Numbered from the stretch's first letter, positions 34,077 to 47,500 are shown. The stretch is 64,000 nucleotides of DNA from Meandrina meandrites (GCA_963693305.1 OY855913.1:9731701-9795700), one strand, 5' to 3'. The notes: generated by a model not told the origin, from the letters alone. Program-made: numbers and translations.

Positions 34077-34345
34077 ATAAGAGATAGACAATATACAAGT
34101 AAGTGAAATGTAATTGTGCCAAGCAAGATAGTGTTGCAATACAAAGGAACAAAGGTAAATAGATTTATAATAAGAGACAATACACAAGAAAGTGAAATGT
34201 AAATGTGCCAAGCAAGATAGCGTTGCAATACAAAGGAACAAATGTAAATAGATTTATTATAAGAGACAATATACAAGTAAGTGAAATGTAAATGTGCCAA
34301 GCAAGATAGTGTTGCAATACAAAGGAACAAATGTAAATAGATTTA
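34077..34345. repeat. 89-bp tandem repeat, three copies
   Basis: GTTGCAATACAAAGGAACAA recurs at 34133, 34222 and 34311, an exact 89-bp period, with few substitutions. It is followed by AATAAA (34412-34417) and nine A residues (34431-34439), so the array may lie in the 3' part of a retrotransposed transcript. Confidence 0.8.
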
Positions 34346-34439
34346 TGTAATGTATAATGTAATGTTCATTTGAAAAGAGTACTGTAATTTGTTAACGACA
34401 CGCAGGAAACAAATAAAGATATTATGGTTGAAAAAAAAA

Positions 34440-36820
34440 TACCGGACCTTTGAATAAACACACCATGTGTGTTTCTGCACAAGCCAAAGGCTTGAGTTGT
34501 CATAGACAAAAACTCACTGATAGTGGAATTTCTGTCCACAATAGCAACTTTCCGATGGTCCAATGTGCAATGAACATATTAAGGAACACAACAACAATCT
34601 TGATTTTATTTGTACTCTTGCCTTTCAGTAAGAAACTAATTGCGAGATATTATTATTAAAAAATATTCCCAACCTTCTTGGAACACAAAAGGTGCTAAAC
34701 AATGAAATTTTAAAATCCCCTTCAAATCACCGCAGGCTCGGAGATCATACTTCGCACGTGTAATGCAGGTATCAATGTTAAGACGGAGAGGGGAGGGGGG
34801 TACGGGCAAAACTTTGATAAAAATTTTCCCAAAAATATGATAAATTATCCACATGCACCTGGGAATAACAAAACCATGTAATGACTTATATTAAAAGTAA
34901 TGAAGTAATTCAACTGTACGTTTTTAAAACTCCTGTTATTGAAGGTAGATTAATGAAGATTAAAGTTGAATGAAGTCAACAAAAAAAAGTAAGTTATTAC
35001 TGCCATAAGGTTAAAGACCTGTATAACAAGGATGAAAGTAAGTATCCAAGCAGGCCTAACTTTCCATCCATATGCCCTTCCTTTAGGTTCCTGTTTTCAA
35101 TTACAATTGAAAACCGGCTCACATATTATCTAGTGCAATAATTATCATATTTAATATTATATAATAGAAACCATTTCAAAGCCTGGATTCACAATAAATG
35201 GACATTTCGGCTGTTTGAGTTTTTGCATTGATATCTGCATTGCAGTGCTAATTTCATACCTTTTTGTTTTGTCTGTAACAACAGGTTGGACTGATTACAG
35301 TAAGATGATGCATGCTAATGTCAACTAGCTTCCTCGCTCCACTAGCCTTATGGTTATTCCACGCAAGCAGTGCATTTAATTCGTTTTAATTACTTTTTGT
35401 ATTAATAATTCTTGTAAAGCAAGAGAGCATTAAAGATTGTTGTTGTAAGTCAAAGTGTCCTGCCAACTTACATTGCGTAGCTGCCTCTGAATTGATGCCA
35501 ATTGAGTCCAAGGGCAAATATCGGTTCCTGTGGTAAGATCGGGTGGTCACCGTCATCTTCCCGCAAATATTTGGGGATCCACGTGCTACTGGTTTTATCG
35601 TTTGATTTTCAGCTTCAATTAATTCAGTGAAAAGAAAAAATTGTGCAGTGAACTAGATAGAAATTCACCTTTAAGTGGTTTGCTGTTGTGACTGCAGGAT
35701 TCTCAATAGAAATTTCAGCTACCGCTGTTGTGATGTTTTCTCCCGTGACCGGCAACTACATGGCCAAAGTGCTATACAACTCAAATCTTTCCATTACAGT
35801 GCTTTAACAGCCGTTATCAGCTTTCTAGTGACACCCGAGACAGGTGAACTGAGAACCCTGTTACTGTAATGTAAAGGTCACTTAATTTCACGTTACATGA
35901 AAGGAACTTACCCACATGCAAATGCCCTTGAAAATATTTGTTGAAATTCGTTGTAGGGAGTACCCTGCCTGTGCTAGCGAAACGCAGAAAGTTTTAAGGT
36001 TGATTTCCGTAAGTGGAAACTGCACTTGGGTTGCTGGGTTTGCACTGCCGTGTCACACCATGGACATTTTTCTTGCGTCAATAATCGTTCTCATCTAAGA
36101 GAAATAGATATTCAATTAAATACAGAATAGATACGCATTGATCGCATGAGATATGCAATAATATATTTCAACCAGGAAGTGTATAAGCATTGTTCTATAA
36201 TACTCACTGTTCCTGGGGCCAGTGTCACCATGTACATCTCTTTTGCCGTGTCCAAATTGTCATTAGCATTACCAACGTTTTCCTCGTAATGATCGAGATA
36301 GGAGCTGTGTAAAAGAACAGAAAAAAGGGCTCCTTTTGGAACAGGGCCTGTAAGGCAGTCAATTGAAACCACGCCCCCCCCCCCCCCCCCCGATCCCCGG
36401 CCGGACATAGCGGGGAATGTATCATTTGTCCAGTGTTACACTTTAAACTTTTCCCTGCCCCTTGGGGAGACTAGGCTGTTACATTCCCCACCCCTATGGC
36501 CCCAGTGTGTCACTTAAAGATTTTGCTTCGCTGGTTTCCACAATAAACAATTGTTACGGATCACCGAAAATTGTGGGGTAAGTGCCCCAAAGTTTTCACT
36601 GATATCGCTGCGATTATTGCTTGCATATACATTTGGAGCGAGTGGAATCAGAAAATCCGCTGGAAGGAAAATAAAAACAGAGTTTGGAGCCCCAGATTTC
36701 AAAAACTTTTTCTATTATTCCTTGATACCAAAAACTATTGCGGATCAATTTAAATCTTTGCAACATTGTTGAACAAATTATGTTTGGAGCACTTGTTGTT
36801 GTTGGCTGCTTCGTGATGAT
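34440..36820. other. Intergenic, no supported gene
   Basis: AT-rich with an 18-C run at 36374-36391 and a short inverted copy of the 5.4-kb repeat end at about 34760-34800. Nothing else I can support. Confidence 0.5.
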
Positions 36821-36945
36821 ATCTTAATCTGAAATGTCATCCGTCCTCTCTTCCGTACCCCCCCAGAGGAGGGGTACTCTACTCTACCTACTCTGGGGGG
36901 TAAGGAAGAGAGGACAGATGACATTTCAGACTACATGATATCTTA
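36816..36945. repeat. Foldback bracketed by an 11-bp direct repeat
   Basis: Arms 36829-36877 and 36889-36929 are inverted (CTGAAATGTCAT...GACATTTCAG, with CCTCTCTTCC inside). ATGATATCTTA is repeated directly at 36816-36826 and 36935-36945, set off from the arms by 2 and 5 bp. Possible insertion with an unusual junction. Confidence 0.6.
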
Positions 36946-37124
36946 GAATTTCCGAAAGGCGAAAGAAAACGGACGATTGAAATAACATCACAGTGCTATA
37001 GGAGCTTTTCGAGTCTTTTTGATTGCTATGAAAACTCGGAAGATGGCTTCCATATGATCGTTACTTCTTGCAGTGTACGTTATGTATTGCTTGCACCAGT
37101 GCTTATAGACGACTCGAGTTGATG

Positions 37125-37560
37125 TGGGTGCAGGCTCGCAGCCAGGATTCTGCATGGGGGGTTGCGCATGAGCGTCTCCGTCACTTAATCCCGAGCGCCG
37201 CAGGCGCGAGAACGTAGTGGGGTGTGGGGGTATCCTCCCCCAGGAAATTTTGAAAAAATAGGTTTTCTTAGACAGCATTTCGCGCGTTTTGAAGACAGTT
37301 TGTCAGAAAACAAGGCAGGTTAAAGTGAAGGACATTAGGTAGAATGTATCATTAAAATCAACCTAGAATCAAACAATTTGGTCCAGAATATACCACACGA
37401 ATCTACAAATGGTGGACCTTCAACCCAAAGGACCATATTGAATGCAAATAGTCGAAGCACAGAAATACTATTTCCTTTATTTAATTTAAGACTTTTAAGG
37501 CTCGTGGTGGGGCGCGGACGCACCCATCGCAACCCCCCTCCTTACGGGCCTGAGGTGTAC
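37125..37560. mobile_element. Repeat with GGCTCGCAGCCAGGATTC-type end
   Basis: The left part has GGGGGGTTGCGCATGAGCG, and the right part (about 37500-37560) has GCGACCC-type GC-rich sequence in inverted orientation. Looks like a dispersed non-coding element. The stretch 37560-39068 beyond shows no defensible gene and should contain the RAD51D promoter. Confidence 0.4.
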
Positions 37561-39068
37561 TGGACATGGATAGCTTGCACTATATAGCGTATAAAAAATC
37601 CGCCCATGCATACCAGTGTAAACCTCTCTCACGTCACTTCACTTAACTTGACAACTAAAATAACAAAACGATGCCAAAGAATATATTGAAATTAGGGAGA
37701 AAAAATTATGCAAAGTGAAGTCGCTTTGCGATTCGAATATTTTTTTGCATACTGAAGCGAAACTTACAAAGTGGCAGTATAGCCTTAAAACGTGATTTTA
37801 AAAAAGGTTTGATTGTACATGTTTATATATGGCAGCTAATAAGTGCTATAACTGAATTGAAGAGGCTTAATGCTTCAAAGCAATACTAACACTTGGGACA
37901 CATCCAACGGCCATGAGAGGAAGTTCCAGACCAACGCAGGACATATTGAACCACCTGATAAAGGACATTCCTCGTTTGATCCTCGTTGTCGCAGGCCAAC
38001 ATCATCCCGAACTCTCATTGATTTAATACACAAACAATACTGCTCAGGATCAACTACAAAGATGTTTTCATTCGGTTATATAACAACCACGTTAAATAGC
38101 CAAACACTGTATACTTAATATACATTTTATCATTATTTAATATATATTATCCAAGTGACCACTACACGCACTGCAAGTACATAATATTCAATTCGTCTGA
38201 AAAGCACTACGGAAATGAAGAGGAAAATTTGTGAACGTACAAATAAGCGTTCACCATTTTTTAGGTTTGAACACTACTGATGGGCTAAAGAAGAGATGAT
38301 ATAAAAGATTATTCGGCTTACCTTTTCTTCAAAGCAAGAGATGTGTCCGTGAACGAAGCTGAAACGTTTCTCGATGTTCGGTCTCAGTACCTCTCTGTCA
38401 GAGCTGGCGTTACAAACCCCAAGACGCTACAAACGCTACAAGACGCTGTAAAAGACCAATAAACGGGTTAGAAGTGCTCTGGAAAAACCGCGCTGGTAAA
38501 GCGCCGGGAAGAGTGAATACCTCACCCTTTCTTCAAACTGTAAAAGCGGAAAACCGCTCCCAAAAAGGACCATACGAAGCGCCAGAAAAGGGGACCCTGA
38601 AAAAAAAACTAGAAAGTGTCACACCAGACCCCACAAAGCAAGTGAAAATCTACTTACTTTCTCTAGTTGACATAATAAAAATTATCCCAACTAAAGACGC
38701 TATAAAGCGCAACAGATATTAAAAAAACCCTCCGAAAATGTACCTGTACTGCCTTCGGCCATGGTTGAAAGTCCACTGCGCTCCCGCCTTTTGTTACCTG
38801 TGCTCGTTCAAGTCTTCTCTCAGATCTACAAGTAACGCCTTGTTGATTTTGCAGTTCGCAGCTTTCGCAAACTCAATGGAACTCAATGTGATGTGATCTA
38901 TTTAACTTCACTTCGGCTTCACACAGCTCACTTATGAATATTTCCAGAAATTGGCAAACTGGTTAGCTATTTTCACGATGAAGGTGGAGGAAATACTGTG
39001 GAGGACTGCTTTTAAACAAATTCACAAGTTTTGATGCTGTATAAGGCCACAGGTTGGAAAAGGTTATT

Positions 39069-40909
39069 ATGAATCGACAGCTTCTGTCGTCCCTTTCCTG
39101 TGGTTCTGTCAAACCAAATCTACTTAATGCACTTCGAGAACATGGCATTAACACAGGTGAGCTTTCTTATCTATAAATAGAATGAGCATTTATATATTTG
39201 GAATTCTTTGAAGAGATAAATAAATAATGGCATCCCACAATTCATCTACAAGTCCCTGGTGGGTCTCAAATTCTCCCGGGGGAGGTACTCTAAGGCAGTT
39301 AAGATCGGCAGTCTATGGTTGAAAACAACCAACGTATCCTTTGCTTGTTTGTTGTCTTTATATCATCTTAGTAATCCTTGTTCCTCATGTCAGTTCACAC
39401 CTGGTTCCTTTTACCTGGATACAGGTGCGCAGGCTAGTCTCGTGTTGATAATATGTGCCCACTTTGCTTAATTTAAGTTAATTCACTTTAATTTTGCATA
39501 ATTTAACGGTTTAAGTTTATTTTTCGTTATTTTCCTTATTATGTTTTGTAGTAACTGTGCTCACATCGTTGGGTGGCTCCTCCTAGAATGTTCAGCAATT
39601 GGTATAGGATTTAATGGAACCGAAACCAATTAGTAGAAATGCTATCATTTTAGGTATCCAACTGGTGACGGTTACAGCAATTAGATATTTACAGAAGCTT
39701 CTATTGTGTTCATGGTCTGTCCCTTTATATTGCTGTACTTTTTCAGTGGCTGATTTCATATGCTGTGACATTGAGAGACTAGCTTGGAAAGTTTCAGTCC
39801 CAGTAGAGGTATAAAATCATTTAACAAGTTGGCTGTATCTGTTGTAAGATAATGGTTTGACACTGGTTGTTTTTATTTGGATAATGCAACTTTCAAGATA
39901 TTTTACAGGGTTCATACGAGTCATGGAAAGCCTGGAAAGTCATTGAATTTAAGAATTCCATTTTCCAGGCCTTGAAAGTCTTGGAAATCAGTGCGGGTCA
40001 TGGAAAGTCATGGAAAATCATGCTTGTTAAAAATACAAAATAAATTAGGTTTTCTTTTTTTTATAATTTTTTCAAAAAAAAAAGAGGGAAAAACATGCCT
40101 AAAATGGAAAGTGACATCCAAGAAAATGGTCAAATGTAGGCCACGGTCGGAAAACTTGGAGAAGTCATAAAAAAGGTCGTGAAAATTCATGGAATTTCAA
40201 CAACTCAAAAGAGTACAAAGTTCAACACATTTTCTAACTGGTAGAAATTAAAGTTGTACTAGGAAATAATTTATAATGGAACAATACAGTAAAATAACGA
40301 ATGCAGTTTAACATTTTTAATTTTTTGTGTGTGTTTAGGAACTGTCCGCCATTCAAAAGACCTTCATTGCTGAGGCATCTGCCTTCACCATGAGTGGAAG
40401 TGGTTTTTATGAGGAGATAATGTCTAGATTTAGTATCCTGTCAACAGGTATTATACAGTCAGCTTCACTGTTGCTGCTATGTACAGTAACTTTGATATGA
40501 CCATTTTAAAAGTACATCTCAAAATGCCCATTGTACGGGTGTGAGTAAAAAAATATCTTTTACTAAAATCAATCAATAAGATCATTCCATTTCCAGTACA
40601 ATAATTTTCAAGTATAATGTAACCATGTTCCATAGTTTTTCCAACAGACTTTATTATCAGTATAAATAATATTGTCAGTAATAGAGTGGACAATATTGCA
40701 TGGAATCGCATAGCTCAAAGAATTCGCGCGCTCTGATTGGCTAGAGATGCGAGGGTATTCAGCGCGGTATTGCGACTTGAAAGTGAGGCTGCACTAAAAT
40801 CCCGGGTAAAATTCGTAACAGTCACCACATTTTCATGTTTAAAAGGTTCTATGCGATTCAAGGAAAATCCATTATCTGACTCGTGAATTCCACGTTAAAT
40901 TTCACTTGA

Positions 40910-40972
<63 letters not shown>

Positions 40973-43900
40973 ACGTGGAATTCCCTCGTCAGGTAATTGA
41001 TTTTCCTATAGTATTGAATATTATATAATTATAATAATTATTATAATTATTATTATTATTATTATTATTATTATAATTATTATAATAATAATTATTACTC
41101 CACAGAGAAAAGTAATTTCTACAATACCTTAAAACTATTGTATTTTTTGAGAGAGCAAACATATGTAAAATACTTCCACTTATACACATGTAATTTGTTA
41201 CTGGTACCATAGTTATTCTAGATATATAATAATATTTCTCTTTTATTATTTCTTGACAGGATGTGATAAGTAAGTATAATTTAGTTTCTGTTATGTTGAA
41301 GTAAATTTTAAGTACAGTTGAACCTGGTTAATTTAGTCACCAAAAAGCGTGTATTAACCAGGTTTTAAGCAAGGTGTCAAAATAAGCACCACAGACACAA
41401 TTTCATTGATACAAGGACTAAAACTAAAGTATCCAGTTTAAAAGTTATCTTACCTCACCTCACCTCAAGCTTTCCTCTCCTCACCTCACCTCACCTCACC
41501 TCACCTCACCTTGTTCTTAGGGGTAAAGTTTCTCCAGCCCATTTTCAATTTTAAAAGTTGTGTAACAAATCTCTTGTTAACCAAGCTGTACAGACCTCGC
41601 TGTGCTCAATCTGGCCTGTCACAACTTAGGCTATAGTTAGAGGGCTGATAACTAAAATCAACCAAAATATCAATCAGATCATTCCATTTCCAGTCCAATA
41701 ATTTTCAAGCATAAGACTGGGTACTGTCCCAAATGATCCTGTACCAGCTGCAGTCCAGTATATTTAAAAAATTGACTCACATGAAAAACACAATCATGAA
41801 AAACCCACTCAGATTTTTTATTGTTGTTGCTTTTGTTTTTTTTTGTTTTTTTGTTTTTATAAAACAATGTTAGAGAATTCCACTGGGTCCTTGGTAAGAA
41901 TCTCATACTTTTTTCTTTTCTTTTCTCTTTTTTTCCTTGGAGAATAGTTATTGGCCCAAGTTCAGTCTTTTCTGACAGTACAGACCAAGTGCAGGCAATA
42001 TGCTCGAAGTATGGCCCTCACATTTTGATTGATATTATACCTCATGTGGTATTTTGTATATTTAGTTTAGATGAGCTCCTTGATGGCGGTTTGTACACTG
42101 GAGAGCTGACTGAAATTGTTGGTGTGGCAGGTGTTGGCAAGTCTCAGGTATGGTACAGTGTTCATATTCTACGCACTCAATCTCCCTCTTGCAAATACCA
42201 AGGATAGTTCAGATGGAATGAAACATTTTACAAATCCTTTGTTGGTGCATACATATGCAGCTGTTATTTTCTTGCAAATTGAACTTATTCTCATTGATGG
42301 ATGCTTGTACACTGGTGAGCTTAGGTTACATTCAGTTATCCTTCCTCTATAGCCAAATTGTATTAGTTTTGTGGAATGCTTACATGCAAAAATGTACCTT
42401 TTTGATGCAGTGGCATAGACAGGGGAGGATTCCAGGGGTTCTGGAACCCCCCCTTTTGGGCTATGACCATTGCTAGAGTTTCAAGAGAAAAAAGTTGTTG
42501 GAATCCCCCCTACCTGAATTCTGCGTGATGAGCTCTTCACTTTTGAAGAAAAAGAAAAGAAAATTAATTTAAAAAGGCATCACATGCTATTTGGAGGGTT
42601 ACAATTATAAAGATGTGTAAATTGCACATCAAGCCTGTGGTCAACAACTATTACCTTATCCATTTTTACTTCTATTAATTAGCACCTCTTTAGGAAGCGA
42701 GATTTGCAATTCTCCTTAGAAATGACTGGCTACATTTGGCACTGAGATAATTGGAAATTTGTGCCCAGAATCAAGGAAATGTCATTTCTGAGGACCTAAA
42801 ATACACAAATTTTCCAGGCAAGCATGCCTCCCGACCCCCTAGCAAGCATGCAGTGCCTCTGGTGCTTGATTGTTACTCGAGCCAGCAATACTACATTAGG
42901 AACCGCTCTATGCAAAAAGGCTGGCTACGCCCTTGTCGTTTTCATCATTATTTGAACAACAGAACTTTGTGTTTGTAGTTTTCTGTCAATAAACTTCCAC
43001 ACCACCTGCTGATGTTCCTCTGTGTGAAATAAAATGACAATTTTTACACTGTACATTGGATGTACAGTGTAAAATGTTTTTGTAACGTATCTACACTTCT
43101 TTACCAGATCTGTATGAGTATTGCTATGTTCACTGCCATGGAAACAAAGAAGAATGTTCTGTACATTGATACTGGGGGGTCATTGAGTGCAACTAGGATT
43201 AAAGACATGTTACAAGGGTGGAACAGTTCCTTAGATGATCAGGTGTGCACTAAGTAAGACTGGCCATATTTGGCCCTATTTACACAAAAAACAGCTGCAG
43301 CACTTATTGAATTTTTCAACATTTTGAGAGGACACTTCAAGGGATGGTGCTTAGTTGAAGCAGCACTTACAGTGTTAAAAACTCATTTAGTAAGATTTTT
43401 AAATAACACATAACTTATTAAATAATAAAAACTTAAAAATCCGTCCAAGAACCATTGTAACAAGAAGCAAAACTCAGAATGTGTAAAAATCAATGTAAAT
43501 GTGTCAGTGGCTCTTTTTTACATTGGGCCAGAGTCAGTCAAATTTCTGCAAAAGGGCATAAACCTCTTCAAAGAAGCACCACTTCAGAGCTCAAGTGTAG
43601 AGTTGCAAAATTGATGCACTAGCTGCATCGTTCAGGAGTGTGACATGTTCGATGCATGCTTATTATTACGTCTATAAGGCTAGCACTTATTCATGAGCAG
43701 CAGTTATTTTCAAGGAAATACAGTGAAGGTGCTTTAAACATACCTTGAGACAATCTCATCCCAGAGGCAGCTTTTCTTGTGGTCAGCACCAAGAACATGA
43801 ACTCTTGCCACACCCTATTTTTGAAGCATATGCATAGCCCTTTTGTGTGATTCTCAGCCAAACAAGATTAAGCGAGCAAACTCTATGTCTGTGCAGAATT

Positions 43901-46042
43901 ACAGGAAATCCATAAATCAGAACTTCTGGAATTGGGTCTGGCCAGAGCTCGCATTCTTGGTGCTGACAAAAGAAAAAGCAGGCTTTGGGGATGCGATTGA
44001 CCTTGAAATTGAAATAACGCATTGAAAATAATGCTAACAAACAGTGAAAGGAGAGAGGCTTCTAATACATGTCCAGTGCTAATCAATTTATTTTCTGATT
44101 TTCTTTCTGCTATAGGAAGTTCACAACGTACTTTCCAGGATATCAGTTATTCAAGCCTTTGACATATTCTCAGTATTAGAAGCTCTGGAAAATGTGAGAC
44201 AAGGGATACAAAACCAGGTGATCGAAGATTTAGAAAAAGACTTCTTATTGCTGTTATCAATTAACAGTTAATTACTGGAACCAAAGTCTCTTAGTGTATG
44301 AGGCCTTTAAGAAAGAAATTAGTAAAACTCAAATGCACTACATGTTAAGTCATATTCTCTGTCTTCATATTGTGTTTAACCACAGTTATTTACTATCATA
44401 CTTTTTAGGGTGATGACGATGATAATGATGAAAGCATCCGACTTCTTAGAATTATCGTCGTGGATTCTGCAGCAGGAGTGATTTCTCCCATTCTTGGTGG
44501 ACAGCAAATTCATGGTACTCTATCATTGTTGTGGGCCTGGTTCCATGATGGGGCACTGGCCTTCCGGCATGGCTGTTGAGAATTACAGCTATTAAGGCAT
44601 AATTTACCAGTTTCCGTTCGGGGGTGCTTTCTTTTTTTGGTGTGACCTCCGAAGAGCTACTCTTCAGTCTCAGTAAAGTACATGTATTTGAATTGAAGTT
44701 CTATTTGTTTTTTTATTATTTTAAAGACCTGATTTTGGAACTTACATACTGTAACATTAGATTTAAGAGACACTTTTCGGGCTTAACTAATTCCTAGCAA
44801 TCCAGACAAGCTTTCTTGTGAGCCCAAGGCAACTTGGTCTCCTTCCCAGCTTGTATTTGGGTTGTCACACAATGGTGAAGGGTAGTGTTGCGTGACAAGC
44901 CCAAACAACAGCTGTGAAGGAGACTGGAGTCAACTTTACATTGGCTCACAGGCATCACTGTGATCTTCTTTGAATATAGAGTTGTAGCCTATAAAGTCAT
45001 TAACTACATAATTCCATGTCCTTTACTGATGTTTCCCCACCTCGTTTTAATATTCCAGGTCATTCTCTGATGGTGAACCTTTCAAGAATCTTGAAGTCTT
45101 TGGCTGTTGATCATTCAGTCGCAGTTGTGGTGGGTCAAACGTATATTGGCATAACTTATTAAACGCTCTAAGACACAAACTTTAAATGTTGACAAACTTA
45201 CACTTTTCTGCCCCTGCAATGTTGAATTGTGCAAAGCACCCGAACTTCTTGTACACTGCATTCCAGTTTATATGCAACATCGAATGGTGGGAACAGGAGG
45301 GAGATTTGATGAAGATGGGAGTGTGCCAACAGTTTGTTAGTGATTGTAGTCAAGGTTTCACCCACCGTCAATCTTGTTTGTTTGGAAGACCTTCATGGCG
45401 CATTTTGGAACAGTTGTTGAATTGTTTTTGCTTTTTATATCCATCAGATCACCAATAATGTGGTAACAGACTCTTCCAAGTCTTCGTTTTCTACCAAACC
45501 CGCTCTGGGACCAACTTGGGCTCATGTTCCAGACACAAGATTGTTCATCCAAAAAATTCCCAAAACCCAGGCAGGAAGCTCAGAAGTAGAAAGGATTGCC
45601 ACTCTTGTCAAGTCTTCCAGACAGGTACATGTAGGTCATTTGTCACTCACACAATGGTTATTTACCCTCCCCTCCCATCTCCTCCTCTCTTTGCTTTCGT
45701 TAGCTGTGAATTCCCTTATTAGCTTGTAAGATATGATAAAACGTTAGTAGTTAAGGGGATGGTATAGGGCACACAAGGGATGTTGCCTTATTACCACATG
45801 TCAATCAAATCTCGTAACCAATCAGAGTAGTCCAGATCTTATTCACATGGAACCTAACTGGAAAACCTTCCACCCAAGGAAGTAGTCGCTCAAAGCGAAA
45901 CCCTATGCATGTTGCGTTCAATTCCATTCGGCCTATTATGTTAAAGCAAGCCTTTGGTTTGTTGCAGAAACTGCAAGTGTCGTGTTCTTTTTACATTGAT
46001 CATTGCGGACTCTACAGTCACAGACCAGCCACTCATAACTAA
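39069..46042 (+). CDS. RAD51D: DNA repair protein RAD51 homolog 4 (RAD51D)
   Basis: RAD51 paralogue of the BCDX2 complex, a recA-fold ATPase in homologous recombination. Exons: 39069-39156, 39747-39808, 40339-40447, 41260-41269, 42066-42147, 43108-43242, 44116-44217, 44409-44514, 45059-45129, 45448-45624, 45968-46042. All junctions are in phase and sum to 1017 nt, 338 aa; family proteins are about 330. N-terminal helical domain 1-85, Walker A GVAGVGKSQ at 109-117 after LDELLDGGLYTGELTEIVG, Walker B IIVVDS near 211-216, GGQQ at about 225, TNN/GPTW core and C-terminal LVKSSRQ. The start ATG aligns with the family N-terminus. An acidic insert (DDDDNDE) opens exon 8. A 10-nt microexon is required to keep frame and family sequence. 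Poly(A) signal AATAAA at 46443-46448. Confidence 0.93.
39905..40205. repeat. Intronic hAT-like repeat fragment
   Basis: Starts CAGGGTTCATACGAGTCATG and is rich in GTCATGGAAAG motifs on both strands. The start resembles hAT-type MITE ends; the right end is not clear. In RAD51D intron 2. Confidence 0.4.
40861..41006. repeat. Near-perfect intronic hairpin
   Basis: Arms 40861-40929 and 40939-41006 are inverted copies (GTGAATTCCACGTTAAATTT and ACCGATATCGCAC in the left arm). In RAD51D intron 3, followed by an AT-only (TTATT) tract at 41020-41098. Confidence 0.8.
41260..41269 (+). other. RAD51D: 10-nt microexon of RAD51D
   Basis: GATGTGATAA sits between TTCTTGACAG and GTAAGT. Exon 3 ends in phase 1 and exon 5 enters at 42066 after ATATTTAG, needing one base to close a codon. 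Inserting the 10 nt gives STG-CDN-LDELLDGG, matching the family motif; leaving it out breaks the frame or deletes conserved residues. Confidence 0.85.
41452..41511. repeat. (CACCT)n repeat
   Basis: Repeated CACCT units interrupted once by AAGCTTTCCTCTC. RAD51D intron 4. Confidence 0.8.
43768..43990. mobile_element. Intronic foldback MITE (TTTTCTTGTGGTCAGCACCA ends)
   Basis: The left TTTTCTTGTGGTCAGCACCA and right TTGGTGCTGACAAAAGAAAA ends are inverted. A half copy lies at about 30835. RAD51D intron 6. Confidence 0.65.
44817..44950. mobile_element. Intronic foldback MITE (TGTGAGCC ends)
   Basis: TTGTGAGCC and GGCTCACA(G) ends, with inverted GTCTCCTTC...GAAGGAGAC and TTTGGGTTGTCAC...GTGACAAGCCCAAA inside. 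Related sequence at 26490-26560. RAD51D intron 8. Confidence 0.6.
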
Positions 46043-46049
46043 ACACAAG

Positions 46050-47500
46050 CGTGGTATTGCTCCTTTCAGTCCTGACGAATACAAATCCCAAAAGAGAACG
46101 ATCAGCTGAGAAACAGCTGAAGTATTGTTTGGGCAGTGGAATTCTTCAGTTGCTTGTGCAGCATAGCGGGACGGCTGTACACAGGCCAGTGCAGCAGAAA
46201 TTGTTCAGTCGCCGTTGCCCAGATCTGCATTGCCTGTTGGTTAGTCCAGCGTATCGTGCGAGCCAATCTGTCTTGCTTCATCGAAGGAACAAGGATCTTT
46301 CCAAGTGTGCCTTTCTATTTGTATAGGGATTTGAGCGAAAGGGCCCCGTTGAAGGCTGTACTAGCGTAAACGTCGAGAAAATTGCCGAAAATTCTTGTAT
46401 CTCTTAGCCTCTGCCAGTTTTCATTTTATCTCTGTAGCTCTAAATAAATCTTGGTTTATCTTAATGCAAGAAGCATTTTTCGTATTTACCTTGAATCGGA
46501 GCTGCATATATTATACTGTATCAAAACTGTCATAGCTTTCAACGTCCCTTCAAAGTAAACTTGTCAAATATACTACAAACAAGTCTTACTTTCATACTGT
46601 TATAAGTGTTTTAATCTTTCATAAGCAGATTCAAACGTAACAGCAAAAAATGCTCGTTTGTATTGTCACATATAACATACACGTTATCTGACGATAAGCT
46701 TAAAATCTCGTTCTCCGACGACGCATTACTTAAGTATGAAAAATATAACAAATTTTTCAAGCAAAAAAGTCTCGGGCAAAAAAGTGGCTCATTACGACTG
46801 TTTTTGCGTATGCAAAACGGGAGTTATGGAAGGGGTGGCGATTTCATAGTTAATTATTATTTGAAGCCATCCTTCCTTCACTCCTTCAGTCGATCATCTG
46901 TAAACAAAAGGCCGTTGACAGATGGTTGGCAGACCTACATGTAACGCCACTCTCAGTTTGACGTTGCGGTTTATTAAGACCGATGACAGACCACTGTACT
47001 TTACGCCCTAATGGTTTTGTTTTGATGGGTATGTGATGATAATTTGAAAATCGATTGTGAACAAATTTTATTTTTATTTTACCTTAAATCAGGTGTATGT
47101 TGTTTCTGCCCTATAGAAAAATGAACAGAATTTTCTTAAGTTTGCATGTGACGGTGAAAGCGAAATTGAAAGCGAAGTTTGTGTAATCGCTAGCTGACAG
47201 AAGATTATCAGTGTCACGCGACAAAGGTCAACCTAGCCGATTTCAAAATAAATTTTATGCGACGCTTAGTCTTCACAGCAATCAAACCTGCTCATGGCAC
47301 TATCAAAACACATTCCGGAAATTGAACGTCAATCGTAAACGCTGTACAGAGAAAAGAGTGTACACACGCTAGCATGAAAACACGCAAACAACACGCAAAC
47401 TTGAATTTGTCTGCTTGGAACTTGCTTCTTTTACTCCCAATGCAAATCAAAATGAACTAGACGCTTAACTGCGTACGTGTGTACTCGGGCTTCTCTTTAA
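46050..47500. other. 3' flank of RAD51D, no further gene supported
   Basis: RAD51D 3' UTR to about 46470, then AT-rich DNA with short open frames that lack splice or motif support. Confidence 0.5.

Noticed and set aside
34040..34330. Repetitive minus-strand protein with membrane-like segments
   Set aside because: It is the 89-bp tandem repeat read in one frame (89 is not a multiple of 3); no start, splice or family support.
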